From Trichoplax sp. H2 (Eukaryota; Placozoa; Uniplacotomia; Trichoplacea), in the NCBI GenBank assembly GCA_003344405.1, contig NOWV01000113.1, positions 183,125-247,124 of the forward strand: a stretch of 64,000 nt of DNA, given 5' to 3'. The notes under the pieces were generated by a model that worked only from the letters and a program-made list of their open reading frames with translations, made no database searches and was not told the DNA's origin. Numbering within the stretch: the first letter of the stretch is position 1; each line of letters starts with the position of its first letter. A program made the position numbers and the translations under genes. This document shows positions 12,246 through 26,400 of the stretch, one piece after another.

Positions 12246-13480
12246 TAGCATTCCTGTCATACTTATATGTTCAAAGTTTAATATAACATTTTGTTTAAGT
12301 TTACTATACATTAGCAATATTTTAGGTTTATTCACAATAAGTACGCGTATGGTTCGAATCGGCAGTTGAGCTGGTAAGAGCTAGTAGTCGAGAAAAGATA
12401 ATATTGTGGATATACAAATTTATAACGACCGTTATAAGATTGATAGCTATCAAATAACAAGTGTGCACAACTGCACATGTACCATATTGTGCTATGCTTT
12501 TAGTTTATGGTTAATGAAGTTAGGAATTGCTGTAAGATACGGAAGTAGTCTTAAATATGGATAGAAGTAAAAATTACAGTATTACTACTATATGGACTTT
12601 ATCGTTTGGGTAATTGTACCACTTTCACATAAATATCTTGAAATTGTTAAATCATATTTGAGAATCAGATACATTTATTGTACACAAGCAAATTATCACA
12701 GAAAATCTTTGGATTCGTTCTAGTATTGATAGACATCAAATTTTGTAAAACTTAAATTAAATATATATCAAACGGGAATAAACTTACATATTAACCTAAT
12801 CCATACGAAGCTACAATTAATGTAGATTTACTTACTGCGCATAAGGTGTTTGGAATTTAATGTTTGATGTTGTCTCCAAGATAATTCCAGAAAAAGGAAG
12901 GTTTATTTTATTGTAAGAAAGTTATCCACTGATGGTCACAGGATGAATGTAAATTTTTTGACAGAACTTTATCAAAAAATTCGATGTTATTTACGCTATT
13001 CAAGCAGATATTGAAAATATTATCAAGATTACATCTTTAGTAATAAAATCATGTACCGAGTAGATCCCGTTCTGCAACGCTTGAAAACGTATATAATAAT
13101 CAATAAAAATTTTTACAACTTATTAATGCGATGCGAGGATTGAAATTTGTGACACTTACGAGTATAACTTGAATGCAGTCCTGATGCAAGTCTCTAATTG
13201 AACTAAATGTTCTTTAGTTCGATCTAACTATCATTCCGTAAGATGCTACGAAACGATTTGATCTGATTATATTAATTATAAACCCATCTAAACTACAAGT
13301 TCAATTAAATGACTCTAGAAAATTATACAGTATATAGAGAGCGAATTTAAAATCGGTAGCTTTCAGTTTAATTTCTATATTGGTAATGTATAACTTATCT
13401 GGCTGCAAGAATAATTACTAAAAGTACTCGTAGAATCATAAATAATGACCTCTATCCGTTTTAATGTTTTCATTGTAGAC
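12246..13480. other. Spacer, no gene seen
   Basis: Low-GC sequence with no reading frame or splice pattern I could connect to a protein. A short tRNA-like patch near 12350-12390 carries GGTTCGAATC, but its internal promoter boxes are in the wrong order for a tRNA. Confidence 0.4.
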
Positions 13481-13484
13481 AGAA

Positions 13485-13765
13485 ATTCTTAATTGCAAAG
13501 CCAGGGATGATTTATCACTGATTTAATGTCTTTTGTAGAGTATGGGACTGATCAAAATTTAGATGTAACGGCAATAATAGAATAAAATGGATCAGATAGA
13601 CCTGAAAGTAAGGATAAAGTCGGCCTACTAACTCACAGGATGGTAAAAATGCAACATTGGGAAATTTCTTTTTCGATCATTAAATTGGCATAAACCCATT
13701 TAAAATTTTGTATTGAATTTATTTATCAATTCATTGATTAAATTATAATCAAAATTGCTTACTAA
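13485..13765 (+). pseudogene. Diverged copy of the last WD40-gene exon and 3' flank
   Basis: This stretch aligns by eye, in the same orientation, with 6485-6785. Shared landmarks in order are an acceptor-like TTG(T)AG, GATGATTTATC.CTGA, GGCAATAATAGAATAAAA versus GGAAATTGAATAAAA, GGC(T/C)TACTAA(T/C)TC, and finally AATTATAATCAAAATT. The coding part has lost the cysteines and contains stop codons. It is therefore a relic of a duplicated 3' end of the WD40 gene lying on the far side of the TPR gene. I could not trace the other WD40 exons upstream of it. Confidence 0.6.
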
Positions 13766-14416
13766 TTGAATACGTAGGCGTTTAATTAATTATAACCTAT
13801 GATCTATTGTACCTGATAACTTCAGACATAAACGGACATAATCCTTGCCTACTGTCATTATTATATAAAGACAATCTAAATCATTATTTTCTGCAAATAG
13901 AATGTAGTATTTTTGATACAGGAAAGTAATATTAATTCCTTTTAGAAGAAATGTTGATTTATAATCATTTTTACATGTAATCTTCCACAAGGGAACAAAT
14001 CAGAAACTACTGTATGTAAGGCTATATATTATTTAGTAGCGCAGTCTTAATCACTGAATAATTGTAATTGATTAATGAAGGGTAGAAAACTTCCAAGAAA
14101 AGTATTATTTACGACTATAACTATCTAATTTCAGATTACTTGACAATTATGCAATCTAACAAAAATAGGTAAAATATAAAAACAAAACGTAGCGATTGCA
14201 ATTAATTTAATCGCTGGCAGCTTAATAGTTAAATATAAGTTAGATATCGCCAAGTATTAAAATTTAATTCTTAATTAATAACTAAACCAACAGTAATTTT
14301 AAGAAACGGTGTAATTCGGTTGCAAATAGTATAAAAGAGAAGAGAGTACAATCAAGAATGGAGTACATAAAATTTTTAAAACTTCATTTCAGCAATGGCG
14401 TCATTAGTTTGTTGAT
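13766..14416. other. Spacer downstream of dynein gene
   Basis: No gene was recognised. It contains the 3' flank of the minus-strand dynein gene and nothing else I can identify. Confidence 0.4.
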
Positions 14417-17400
14417 TTACTTGATATCACATAATAGTGCAACACCACGTAATATCCAGTGCTCGGGAACTTGATTAGTTTTCAAATCGACCGATGCAAT
14501 ATAAGTTAAATCAGTTCGTTTTGGCTTTTTATAAATTGGGCATTCATAAATACGATTATCTCGTTGAACTGCTGCATTACTAGCATAGATATGGATGACA
14601 GGCAAAGGTGTATATAAAACTTTAGCTGGTGGCTCTACTAATTTACAACCGCGACGATCCCAACCAGATCCTTCTAAGTACAAGCCATAGACATAGACAC
14701 CTTCCGATGGAGCAGAATTCACATCGTCCTTATAATGTTTGGTAACATCGTTTTGTAGTGTAACATTATCTAATGCCCATCCCTTGTGTGCACGAGTAAC
14801 TTCTTGCCTCATAGCAGTTAGGAAACCTTGGGGATTAAAAAATCCAGTCATCCAAAATGCATTAGGACGACCATCAAAGCACCATGTATGAAATTGTTGA
14901 TTGCGCTCTAATAATTCGGTAAACCAAAATCCTAATGTTGATGATTCCCAGGAGATTTTCTTCCATAATGTGGGAACTCGTGCATCATACATATTATCCA
15001 AAGCATTTCGTAAATTTTCACTCATTATAATGGTACCATCGATGGCTAATTTTAAATCGTTTAAGGTTTGGCGAACGATAGCAATAACACGCTGCATACG
15101 ATCAATTTCTTGGCGTAAGAAAATATTCATGGGTGATAATGGGCCCATAATTTGAATTCGTTCTTTAACTTCATGAGGTATATAGTCTTTAGGCAATTTC
15201 TCTAGCATATCATCAGCTAAACGATAAACAACACTTTCTCGTGTTTCACCTCCTCCAGTTGCACTATCTTTAGGCTGAATACTTAAAATTGTACTTAAAA
15301 CACCTTGTGCCATGTTACTCTGATAGGTTATATCAGCATTAGGATGCAACCCAAATACTTCTGGTGTATCGACTAATGGAATAGTATCGATAAATTCCAT
15401 ATATTGCGATATGGTATTACTTTTAGGAATAGCATAACCTTTATAGAAAGTAAATGACGAGCTAAACATGGTATCATTAAACCATACTTTGCCAAAAGTA
15501 TTCAATAAGCGCTTATCGTAGTCATCTGTTACACGTCCACCATAATGAACTTCGCCAATCATATAACGGATGGTATTCCATGAAACACCTTTCTTAATAT
15601 CCATGTCATCTAGATGATTTTGTACAAATTGGATGGTTGATGTGAAATCAGCCTGATTGAATTCATAAGGTATATTCCAGCCTAATGGGCCAAACTTTCT
15701 CCTCTCTTGGACAGTAGTGTGCAGGAATGCAATACCATACAGCATTGGTTTCCATTGCGGCATGCTATTAATGTCTAATTGATCTTGACTAATTCCAGCA
15801 TAAGTACGCTTAATGCCAGCTTTAACACCTTGGGGTGGCTCATTAGTAAATCGGATTGATATTTGCAACAGACCAATTGGAAAACTTGGATGAACTTCAG
15901 TAGTCATCCATAATCGGAAAGAATCATGTAAAGATTCGGTATCAATCATTATAGTTAATAATTCTTCCATAAAATTGAGTCCTAAATGACAATTTTGCAG
16001 TAATACCCATCCACCTGATGCAATACTTTGTTGTAGTAGTCGTCGTGCATGAATTTCTTGCCCTTGTCCCATCGATATTGCTCGACAATCTAACTTATTA
16101 CGCTTAGCTAATGCTTCAATTTGTGGTGTAGGATCAGAACCAGTGGATAATAAGCATACAAGAGGTATACGAGCATCGCTTTCTTCCCACATTTGCTCTA
16201 GATCTAAGATGACCCCTTCGGCATAACGTTCACCAAGTGAGCTAGCAATATATTTACGTGCTTGAGCAATGGTACGATCTAAACACCAAGATCTTATCAA
16301 CAATAATTTCCTAAACGTATCAAGAGAGTTTTGATAGCCATCAGGCATTTGTGCTTCTTCAGGTGCATCGCTATCGAACCATATTTTCCATGCTTTCTCA
16401 TTACGACTAATTTGATTTAAAATATCCGCAAATTGAGGTAGCTTACTCAATTCAACTAAATTCAACCATGTCATATCTAAGATCCATTTAGATGGTTTAG
16501 GAGGGCAAGCTTTCAAATCTAATGCAGCACCACCTTTAATTAAAGTGTGAAATTCTTCACGTTTGATCTTGTTGTTTTGTAAATCGATTTTTAACGCCAA
16601 AAGTAGTGTAAATAAGAATTTATGACTTTCATATAAGCCACGACATGAATACTTGAATACAGCATAGGTAAGATATTCAATAATATTGCCAATACGTTTA
16701 CTTGTAATAGGCGATTTAGCTGATTGGGTAATTGAAATATCAAAAATGCCAAGAAATTGACGTAGCGATGTTTGATACATACAATTAACCATTGACATTT
16801 CAACAATAAGGAAATATAAGATGCTACCACGCGTTGCAACTGGTCGAAATTCTTCACGTGCAGCATTAATTTTAACTTCTGTTTCAGCTGCAATGGCTAA
16901 TTTTTGGCTTACATCTTCAGCTGTGCGTTTTGTATTGCCTAAGACAATAATAAGTGATTCATCGTCGACTAATGAGCCTTGGATACTAGTTAGACGATAT
17001 AATAAATTATCCTCTAACTCTTTCATTTTACGCTTATTAGCGGTGACTTCCTCCATTAATTTACTCCTTTCAGCTTCTAACTCTTCCTTTTCTGTTAATA
17101 TAACGCGCCCTAAGAGTTGGTCTTCTAGACCTTTCATGGTAACTGTAAAGTCAATCATTGATGTTCTTGCACTTATTTCCGGTGTATAAGATGGATTAGC
17201 TAACTTGGTGGTAATATACAACTTAAATCCAGGCAAGACATCGACTTCTTTATCGCCTACTTTCACTTTAGGAGTACTGCCAGTACGGATGAAATTTTTC
17301 TCCAAGATATTATCTAATGCTGGATCTAATTCTTCGCCAACATTCTCAATCAGTAATGGCCTACCTAGTGATAATGAATCTTCTAGATGTGATCTAAAGT

Positions 17401-20400
17401 ATTTATGATTGAGGAATGTAATCATTAAGTCACTATTTGCTTCGCGATTTTTAACCCATATCTTGCCTTGACCTTGTGGATCAATCAGTAACGGATAGCG
17501 TGTTGCTTTCGTTACTATAATACCATTTTGAATCGAGAGATCATCATTTGGTAAACCTTGTATTAACCATTCACTAACTTCGGTATTATCTACAAGCATT
17601 CCTGATATATTTAGGTTAAGAGTAAATGGAATCTTCTTAATTCTCATTTCGCGCTGCCAATTACGCGATAAGATACTTCTAAATTCTTGATTGAATGGAC
17701 CCGCATAGGAGAGAAACGCTGTGCATAATAAGACGTCTCCAACTAGACGACCAATTTCAGATTCAAATTCTTTACTTTGTTGTGTCCAACGTTGGCGTTC
17801 ACCAGCTAAACCTTCAATTAATGCTGTAGCAGCTTGCATTTTACGACGACAAGTCTCAGCATCGTTAATTAAATCTTGCTTTTCTTTGACTGCTGCTTCG
17901 TATAGCGCTTGAACTTCATCTAATTCACGTTGTTTTTCGTCGAGATCAGATTGGGCTTTTTGTAGATCTTGCATAGCTGAATCATAGCGAGCTTGTTGGA
18001 TAATTAAATTAGCTTTCAATGGTAGAACCTCCTTATTAATGCCAAAAAAGTATGCCATAGCTTTTGTCCACGAGCATAAGCCAGCAACATCGCCACAGAC
18101 ACGTTTAGCATTATCGTTATTATAATCATCCTGAGTAATGTATGGCTCTAATAATTCAACGGTTTCTTCGTTAATACTATCTTTAGGAAAATTTTGTAAT
18201 CCGCTTAAAAAGCTGCTGCCACCCATTAATTTCAAGGATTCAGCCCATGATGGTTTGGTAAATTGTGGTCGGTCTAGATCAACATGAACTTTATCCATGG
18301 AACGCATAAATAAGAGCAAAACACAATCCATAATACGCATAATTAAATGAGGCGGTTTCTGTAATTTTCGAACTGTTGCAATATGGCTTGGCTTGATAGT
18401 TTGCAATGCTGCTTCTGCTTCTTCCAATGCCGGTCTTGCAGCCTCTAATTTAGCTTCAGCTATATTTTTATCCTTTTCAATGGTATCGACAATAGCTTGA
18501 GCTTTGTCTTTTACTTTTTGCACTTGAGTTTTAACTTTTTCAGCCGCGTGAGCACTGGCTGTTACTTCCTTTAATACATCATCGGCTTTCTCGGATGCAA
18601 TAGCTAATTCTTTCTCTTTAATTGCCAACTCTTTGGATAAAGAATGGACTGATTCACTGGCTTCAAGTAATTTATCCAGACCAACATTCATACGTTTAGC
18701 TAATTCCCCAATATCTTTGCGTTTATCATAATAAACAATCTTGTAACTGTTAATAAATGATAGGTAAGATTTTGGAGTAACGTGCGTTGCACGTCGATAA
18801 CGTTGGAAATAATCAGTACAACTTTCAGCTACGCCATCATGAAAGACACCCATGGCTTGAACAACTTGACGCTTAACTTCTGATGTGCATGATATATCGA
18901 ATGACGATAAATAATGATCAGCAACAGCAATTAAAGCATCTTTTGGCCAACGACTAAACCAATCCATGGTACAGCCACTAATAAGGCCAGGGAATTTTAA
19001 TGTTCTGGTGCGGAATTTATCACCAACAGGTGAAAAGCATAAGACAACATGTAAATTATGCTTAGCGCGTGTTAAGAAGTAATCATATAGATTTTCTGGT
19101 GTAGGAGGACGTCGTGGATATTCTTTCTTCATAACTGGTATAAGATCAGTACATATTTCATCTAATTCATCACGTGCAAATAAATTGGATAATTCACCCG
19201 ATGATAGGACATTATTGAGATATTCCAGGAAACTTTCGTCTTTAATGTCTTGATCTGTGAAGATAAATGTCGTACCATGTCCTTGGAAGCCAGCAATACG
19301 ATACAAGACTTTTAAATCGTCGAGGAAATTGTTGGCATTATAGGAGCGTGTTAAAGTAATTTGGAATGTTTTATATCCGGCAATAAATGAAGCTAAACGT
19401 GTTAGACTTTGCTTGCCAGAGCCACCAACACCGACAATAAGTACATTGCCTCGTGCTGTACGGATAACTCGTGATATTCTCATTAAATGGATCATTGCAT
19501 CTCGGAAAAATACAAGATCCAATCCAGAGCCACGTATCGTTTCATTATATTGAACCATAAACATTCTTAAACGTTCTTCTAGGATTTCAAATGATGGAAT
19601 TGGTTCATAGATTTTTGGTGCATCTAAATCAGCATCGTCTGGCTCGTCACCAAGGACTTCAGGGGCATCACGCAAGAAATCGACAAAATAAGGCTCAATG
19701 CTAATATCCATATCGAGATCTTCTTCAGCTACACGAATGAGTGTTCTATTAAACCAATCTTGATCTTGTGTATTAATAAATCGATCTGAGATAACTCTCT
19801 GGCATTCATGCCTCCATAATTGCAATAGTATGCCTTGGCTATTGACAACAGATGCAATACTGTTGAGCATTCCTTGCCAAATACGCGATAAATCACGTAA
19901 ATTAAAGATATAATGAAATTTAGCTGGTGTAGGCAACATTTTCACTTTAGTTAATTGCCATAAGCGTCGAGTTACTGTTACTAATTTAGCAGCTAAATCG
20001 ATAATTTCAGGCTTAAATCCGCGTTCAATGCAAAAATGACCAGTACCGATAACACCGAATATTTTATCGATGGATTGATTGGATGGTAAGGTACTATTAA
20101 AAATGCAAAAATGCCGCTTAAGACGGCTAGGGATATCATTACGACCGCCACCAGGATGAATCATAGCAGCAATAAATTGTAAATCGACAATATTTGTAAA
20201 ATCTCCCGCTTTTTCAAGGCTATAAAAGCCATTAAATTCGATCAGTTGGCGTACAATTTCATTGGTAATTTGATCACCCCATTCATTAATGACAGGCATA
20301 TTAATATCATCGATAAAAACAGTCATTTTTTTTCCAGCAGGTGGACCAAATGTACTGCCCATACGCTTATCAACATAACTTTCAATGGTACGTTGGAATA

Positions 20401-23400
20401 GTAATGGTGTTGTTGCTGAAGAAAAATTGAAACTTTTGCTTAAATGCTTTTCTGGATCATATCGTGACATATAACTTTTCACCATAACGGTCTTTGCAGT
20501 ACCTTGTTCGCCGATTAATAATACTGCTATATTTTGTTTTGCAATCGTTTGTATTAAGAAATCGGTCCTAACATTGTCAATGTTGGGAACTAAGATGGAT
20601 AAATAATCTGGTGTGCGATCTTTTGGATAATGATATTCTTCAACGCGTGTCGACCAATGTTGCCATTGACCTTGGCTGTCCACCATATATTCAAATATTG
20701 TTTCATGGTTATCCTCATCAGCTGGGGGTAAACTTAATTTACCTTGCTCTTTCATGAAGGTTTCCAATTTAGCACGATGATCTAATTCAAGTAAGGCACC
20801 TAAACTCCACATAATGGCAAAGGTATATAGATGCTCTAATTGTAACGGTGATACATTACCGACATCATCTTTGTCTGGTATTAATCCATCGAGTAATCGT
20901 ATGGCTTGAAAGATGTAATTGCATTCTAAGACATTCATCTTAGCTTCTAAATTTTGATTGACAAATTGATATATTTCAGCAAATGTATGGGAGAATAGAC
21001 TGCGTAATGTTTCAGCTTCCTGTGGTGTTCGACTTTTAAGCCAACCTTCTAAAATAGGATTCCAATCAAGACCCGATGAACTCATGTAGACCATACCATT
21101 GCGCGATACTGTCGCTGGAGAAGCATTGTCGATATTGTGAGGCTCAAAGATAATTTTACAGTTTGGCGACATTGGTATACGATCACCATTAGCTAATGTT
21201 AAAGTTTTGTTATCATCTAAGACACTATTTAAATTTTCAATCCATATAGCATCAACAGGCCCGTCTAATACCAGCCAGATATGTTCACCTTTGCGGGTAC
21301 GCAATGTTTTCCTCCATAATGTTGAAAAGATACCGTCAGTCCAATCATTGGTTGCAACATCTAAACGTCCAAACATTTGCGATGCTGTAATAGCTTTAGG
21401 ATTCATTCTCATTTCACGATGTGGTTGGCCACATTCAGTCATTGCTTTCATTAACGTATGAATACAGCAGGTTTTACCAGCACCACTAGGACCTAATGCC
21501 ATCATACCATGGCGTACTTTTTGAGTTTCGAAAAGCTGAATTAATTTCAATTTCCATGATGGATGACTTATTAAGCCAGATAATTCAACTTGGTTATCAA
21601 TAGCTGATTCTAATTCTGGATAACCAGCTTTATCCAGATTAATACCTGGGAATAAATCGTTAATCAAGCTTAAAAACAGTGGTTCATCTTCATCGACTAA
21701 TTTGGATAAATTCATATCACGTAAAACACGCATCACAGTTGTGCTTTCGCCATCATGTGGATTAGATCGTTTAGCAGCGCCAAGTGTACGCAATACTGAC
21801 AGAATATTTCGTAGGCCAAAATCGTAATGGACTTGCTTGGTTAACTGTTCTTCGCATAATTTATATAAGGTATAAAATTTTCGCGCTAAATTAACATTAT
21901 CCAAGAAGCCACAACTAGCTAATTTAACACGGATGATAATTTGGCGATCAGGTACCATCATAGCCACTGTTCTAAAGTTGATTTTTAAATTTTCAGGTAG
22001 CTCTTGACGCCCAGCATAGCCTGGATTCATGGTTAAGAAAATACCAAATTCTGGACTTAAATCAACATTATCACCATCGGTAAAGATGAAATGTTTCCTT
22101 CTCTCTTTTTTGCTTGTTAATACCACTGATATTTGCTGAGCTGCAACGGATAAAACAGGTAAATCGATACGATTGAATTCATCGAAACAGCCCCAACTAC
22201 CGGATTGGGCTAAACCTTTAAATATACGACCTAGACCACGATAATCCATTTGATCGGAGCAGTTGAATACGACGACATATTTTCCTAATGCTTTACCCAT
22301 ATCTTTGGTTGTTTCAGTTTTACCAGTACCTGCAGGGCCAGCTGGTGCACCACCTAATGACATTCCTAAAGCTTGTGATAATGTAATATAGCAACGATCT
22401 GTTAAAGGTGTAATAACCAATCGCTCTGTACAACCGAGATATTCATTTTGATATTGAAAATCAACATCAGTAATAGAGATGATGCATTTATCGAGATCCT
22501 CATTGAAATAAAATCGAGACTGCTTGAGCCATTCAAAATCAGAAGGTGAACGAATATGCTGGCGTACTAAATCGTCAAAGATATCACGCTGATGGACATG
22601 GATAGTAATTAATGTCTCATACTTGGTACGTTCCATTTTGCTCATGTCTTTTGTGGTCATATCGATTAATACGTTTAGAATACTTATGAAATTTTGATTG
22701 GTTTCTCCCATAATTCTACGATCTTGTTTGGCATTTCTTAGCGCATCTTGAGCGTCTCTCGTCCAGATCATTTGTAATCCAAGTAAACCAATCTGTTAAA
22801 TTGGTAAAATAAAATTCGATCAGATATCGTACCACTTAAAAACGGTAAATTTTCATGTTAACCAGTTACGGAATCCACTATTATCAATATCGTATATTTC
22901 GAATCACATTCATTAAATTGATGACCACTATTTAAATCATAACTTCATTATTACACTTTAATTATTACGAAGTACTTCACCTGAGCTGGAAAGATATTTA
23001 AAAATTCAATCAAGTTGAAGTTTTGATCATTAATAGCTACATGAGCTTGACGAATGATACCATGAACTGAACGATGGACTGTATTTAGTAAATTGGTCAA
23101 CCATAATTCAACACTTCCTTGAGCAACAACACTTTTATCGAGCTCGATCGATTCCCCTTCGCGAGATGATACGGATAGAATGCGATCGTAATCTTTCTCG
23201 TGAAATTGAACACTCTTAACATTATCAAAGATTCCTAGGAGGTGAGCTTGTATAGTATGGGAATCACTTGCTTGACCAAGAATTTCTAATAATGCCGGAT
23301 CGGATACGAAGAAAAAGCGAGGAAAGACCAATCTTTTCTTTTCAAGGTACCTGTAATTATGATAATTCCAAAAATTAAGGCCTGAAATATTGAGTGATAT

Positions 23401-26400
23401 TTGTGGCTTTTGATACCTTATTAACGTGTGATTAAATCAAGTAAATAATCTTTCATTTTTACGGCCTTATTAATATAGCTATTAGGCTTTAATCCTACTA
23501 TATCAATCTCAGTCTTATTATCATTTATCATTAAATTAGTATCAGTAGTAAATACCCGCTCAAGGATTTTTGACATAATTCTAGTTGCTCTTGTAAATGA
23601 GGCAACAATTGACCAAGGGTCTCGTCACCAACACAACAAACAACAACATTGACATTTTCGTGAGCTCGAGTCATAATTTTAACCCATGATTTATCGATAT
23701 TTTGAAATCGCTTTGCCTCCTATATTGTCATCAAGTATATGAAAGAATATTATCATATTAATTACCTTATATAAAGTAAAAATCATATACGATTTTACTC
23801 TTCATAATAAGTGCCGGTAGTGCATGGAAATCATTAGACGTACCAGAAAGGTAGCTTAAAAGTTAAATACTATCATTACTATAGCTGACCTTGGGTAGCT
23901 GCTTAGCAATATCACCACCAACAAATACTGCTTCTAAATAGATCCACAAATTTTGTACTTGCAACCAATCTTCGATAATATCAGTTGTATTTGATAATTT
24001 TTGTACCCATGACTGAATATCTTTCTTAAACGGTGCATTATAGCTATAGAACATATATATTTCATTTAGTTATTTTCCTTTTACCGCTAATTAAAGTTAA
24101 CAATATTTTGCTCACCGGTTACTCATAAGGGAGCCTAGGATCATTAAGCTATCTTCCATGAGGGAAACAATTTCTGATGTATGATCACCACGAAGTAATA
24201 GCTCACCACGACTTTTAAAGGTAGAGAACTTCAGCTCTTGAGTACTCCATTCGTTAACGATAAGTTTTAATTTAGCTTCTATATCTTTCTCTTTTGTAGC
24301 CGAAATACAAATATCCTGTTAAAGATCAAATCAAATCATTAAAATTTGCACTATTTGATTATGAGTCCTAGATCGTAATAATTAATATTCTTTATTTTAC
24401 GGATGAACTTCAAATAATTTTCAAATTATTTGATTGAAAAATACAAATACGCGACTTTATTTTAATTCTCTACCTCAATGTCTTCCTTATGTTCCAGCAA
24501 TGGTGCTTCCATAATGTTCCGTAATAAGAATGTGTCTGAATCGACATCGAAGACATGATTAGTTAATTGTGCAATTCTATCCCAATGACGCCTTTTCATG
24601 GCTCTATTGGTCATTAATTCAAGTAATGGACAGCTTTCATTAAAATCATCAATTTTCTTCCTTAAATCATTGTATGCTGGCCAATCCTTTAAGGCTCTGG
24701 GCAATCGTCGGCATCTAATATTATTATCAAACGATATTATTAAACCAAAACTTATAAAGTTTTCAATCAGGTTTAATGAAACTTTCTCATTTAAGCATCG
24801 ATATTTATCTTTGCCGCTAATTTAAATTTATTACTAACCTATTTTGAAATTCTTGTAATTCAATATTGATTTTTTCTATGTTAACATCGGCCCATGGTAT
24901 ATCATAATAGCCATTAATGGTGTCAATAACATCGTTATATAGGCTATATAATTTCTGTAAAAGATAAAGTTCTTTCTTGATTTGTAATAAGTCTGGATAC
25001 TCGGTAACTGGTAATCCAAATAATTCTTCGCCACCGCTGTATGTCACAAATTTGCGCCATAATGTATCGAAACGATTCTATCAGGAAAAGTAAAATTAGA
25101 GGATACCGTAGCTTTTATTTTTTTCGAAGGACTTCGCTGATAGCTTAGATGTCTATATATCACGTAAAATGTTACAAATAACTCACTTGGAAGATAATTA
25201 ATCGATCACTAGCTTCACCTGGTGGTATACCGACAACCATAGGACCGGTCTAAATAGTAAATGAAGTCGTTACACGATCAATAAACGACAATCATTATAT
25301 CTGTAAGCAGTTTTGAAAAATCTACCGACTAGAGTTGTAGCAATAAGTTCATTGCCTGACTTACAAGTCTAAATTCATCAACAAATTTGTTTGTATCTAA
25401 AGCGTAAACTTCAACATTAGTTAATAATCTGGCTTTAAACTCAGGTTGAATAACAATTAATTGAGTCTGAATCTCCGCCGCCAGTGTTAATAATCTTTCC
25501 CATGAATACCGCAAGGTATCAACTCTTTCTGCTTCATCTTTTTCAACTAACAATTGATATTTATGCAACATAGCGTATGATTCCTATAAATAATAAGAAA
25601 AAAAGTTATTGATGTTTTCAAATTTTGGCCTGCCTTTATTTACTTGATAGGCATCCAAGTCTAAGTTACTAGAACATATGCATAAGTAAATATTCAAAAA
25701 CTGACTCCATAATCTTTGACTACCGGTACTTTGATATATACGGGTTTTAGTGTTGATAGTAGTTAAGGTAATTAAGTATGCTCGTATGTCTACATTAATG
25801 AAATAAAAAAGTACAAAAACGTCAAAATCTTACCTCAATTGGTGGAATCGACATATCGATTCTAATTTCTGAATTTCGAATCTCTTTTAATGCAGCCATA
25901 GCATTACGTACATCTTCTAAATCTTTTATTGGGCGACTTAGTCGCTTAGTTAAATCATCGATGAACATAAATATATCTTCCATTTCAGTACGATATTTTA
26001 AGTTGGCACGACGACCTAGTAACATTTTCCATGCTTTGGTTTCTGAAGTTAATGATAGCTTTAACGTATCTAAAATGAATGATAATAAAAGGAAAAGTTA
26101 TATATTTTTATTTTTGTTTATAATTTCAAGCGTACAATAATTCTATCATCTAGAAGTGTATTTGCTTATCATTAAATCTTTTAACGGTAGGGTAAAGAGT
26201 AAATACAGTCTAAATACACCGGCACGTATATCGCCTATTATATTACCAGTAACAAGAGCAATTGCGCCAACATTATATGATTCAGGCAAACCAACGATTT
26301 CCTTTTCCATTCGTTGATAGTATAATATCTCAGCTTCAAATTCAGTTAAATTAGGATTGCCTTCAATGAATTCTTTAATGGCTTCTTCACGATCTTTTTG

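Noticed and set aside
12350-12390. GGTTCGAATC followed by GAGCTGGTAAGAGC, resembling tRNA internal promoter boxes
   Set aside because: The boxes are in reverse order for a tRNA and no cloverleaf can be drawn.
16821-17912. Plus-strand open frames of 63-122 codons opposite the dynein motor exon
   Set aside because: Antisense shadows of a long conserved coding exon; several lack family-like content.
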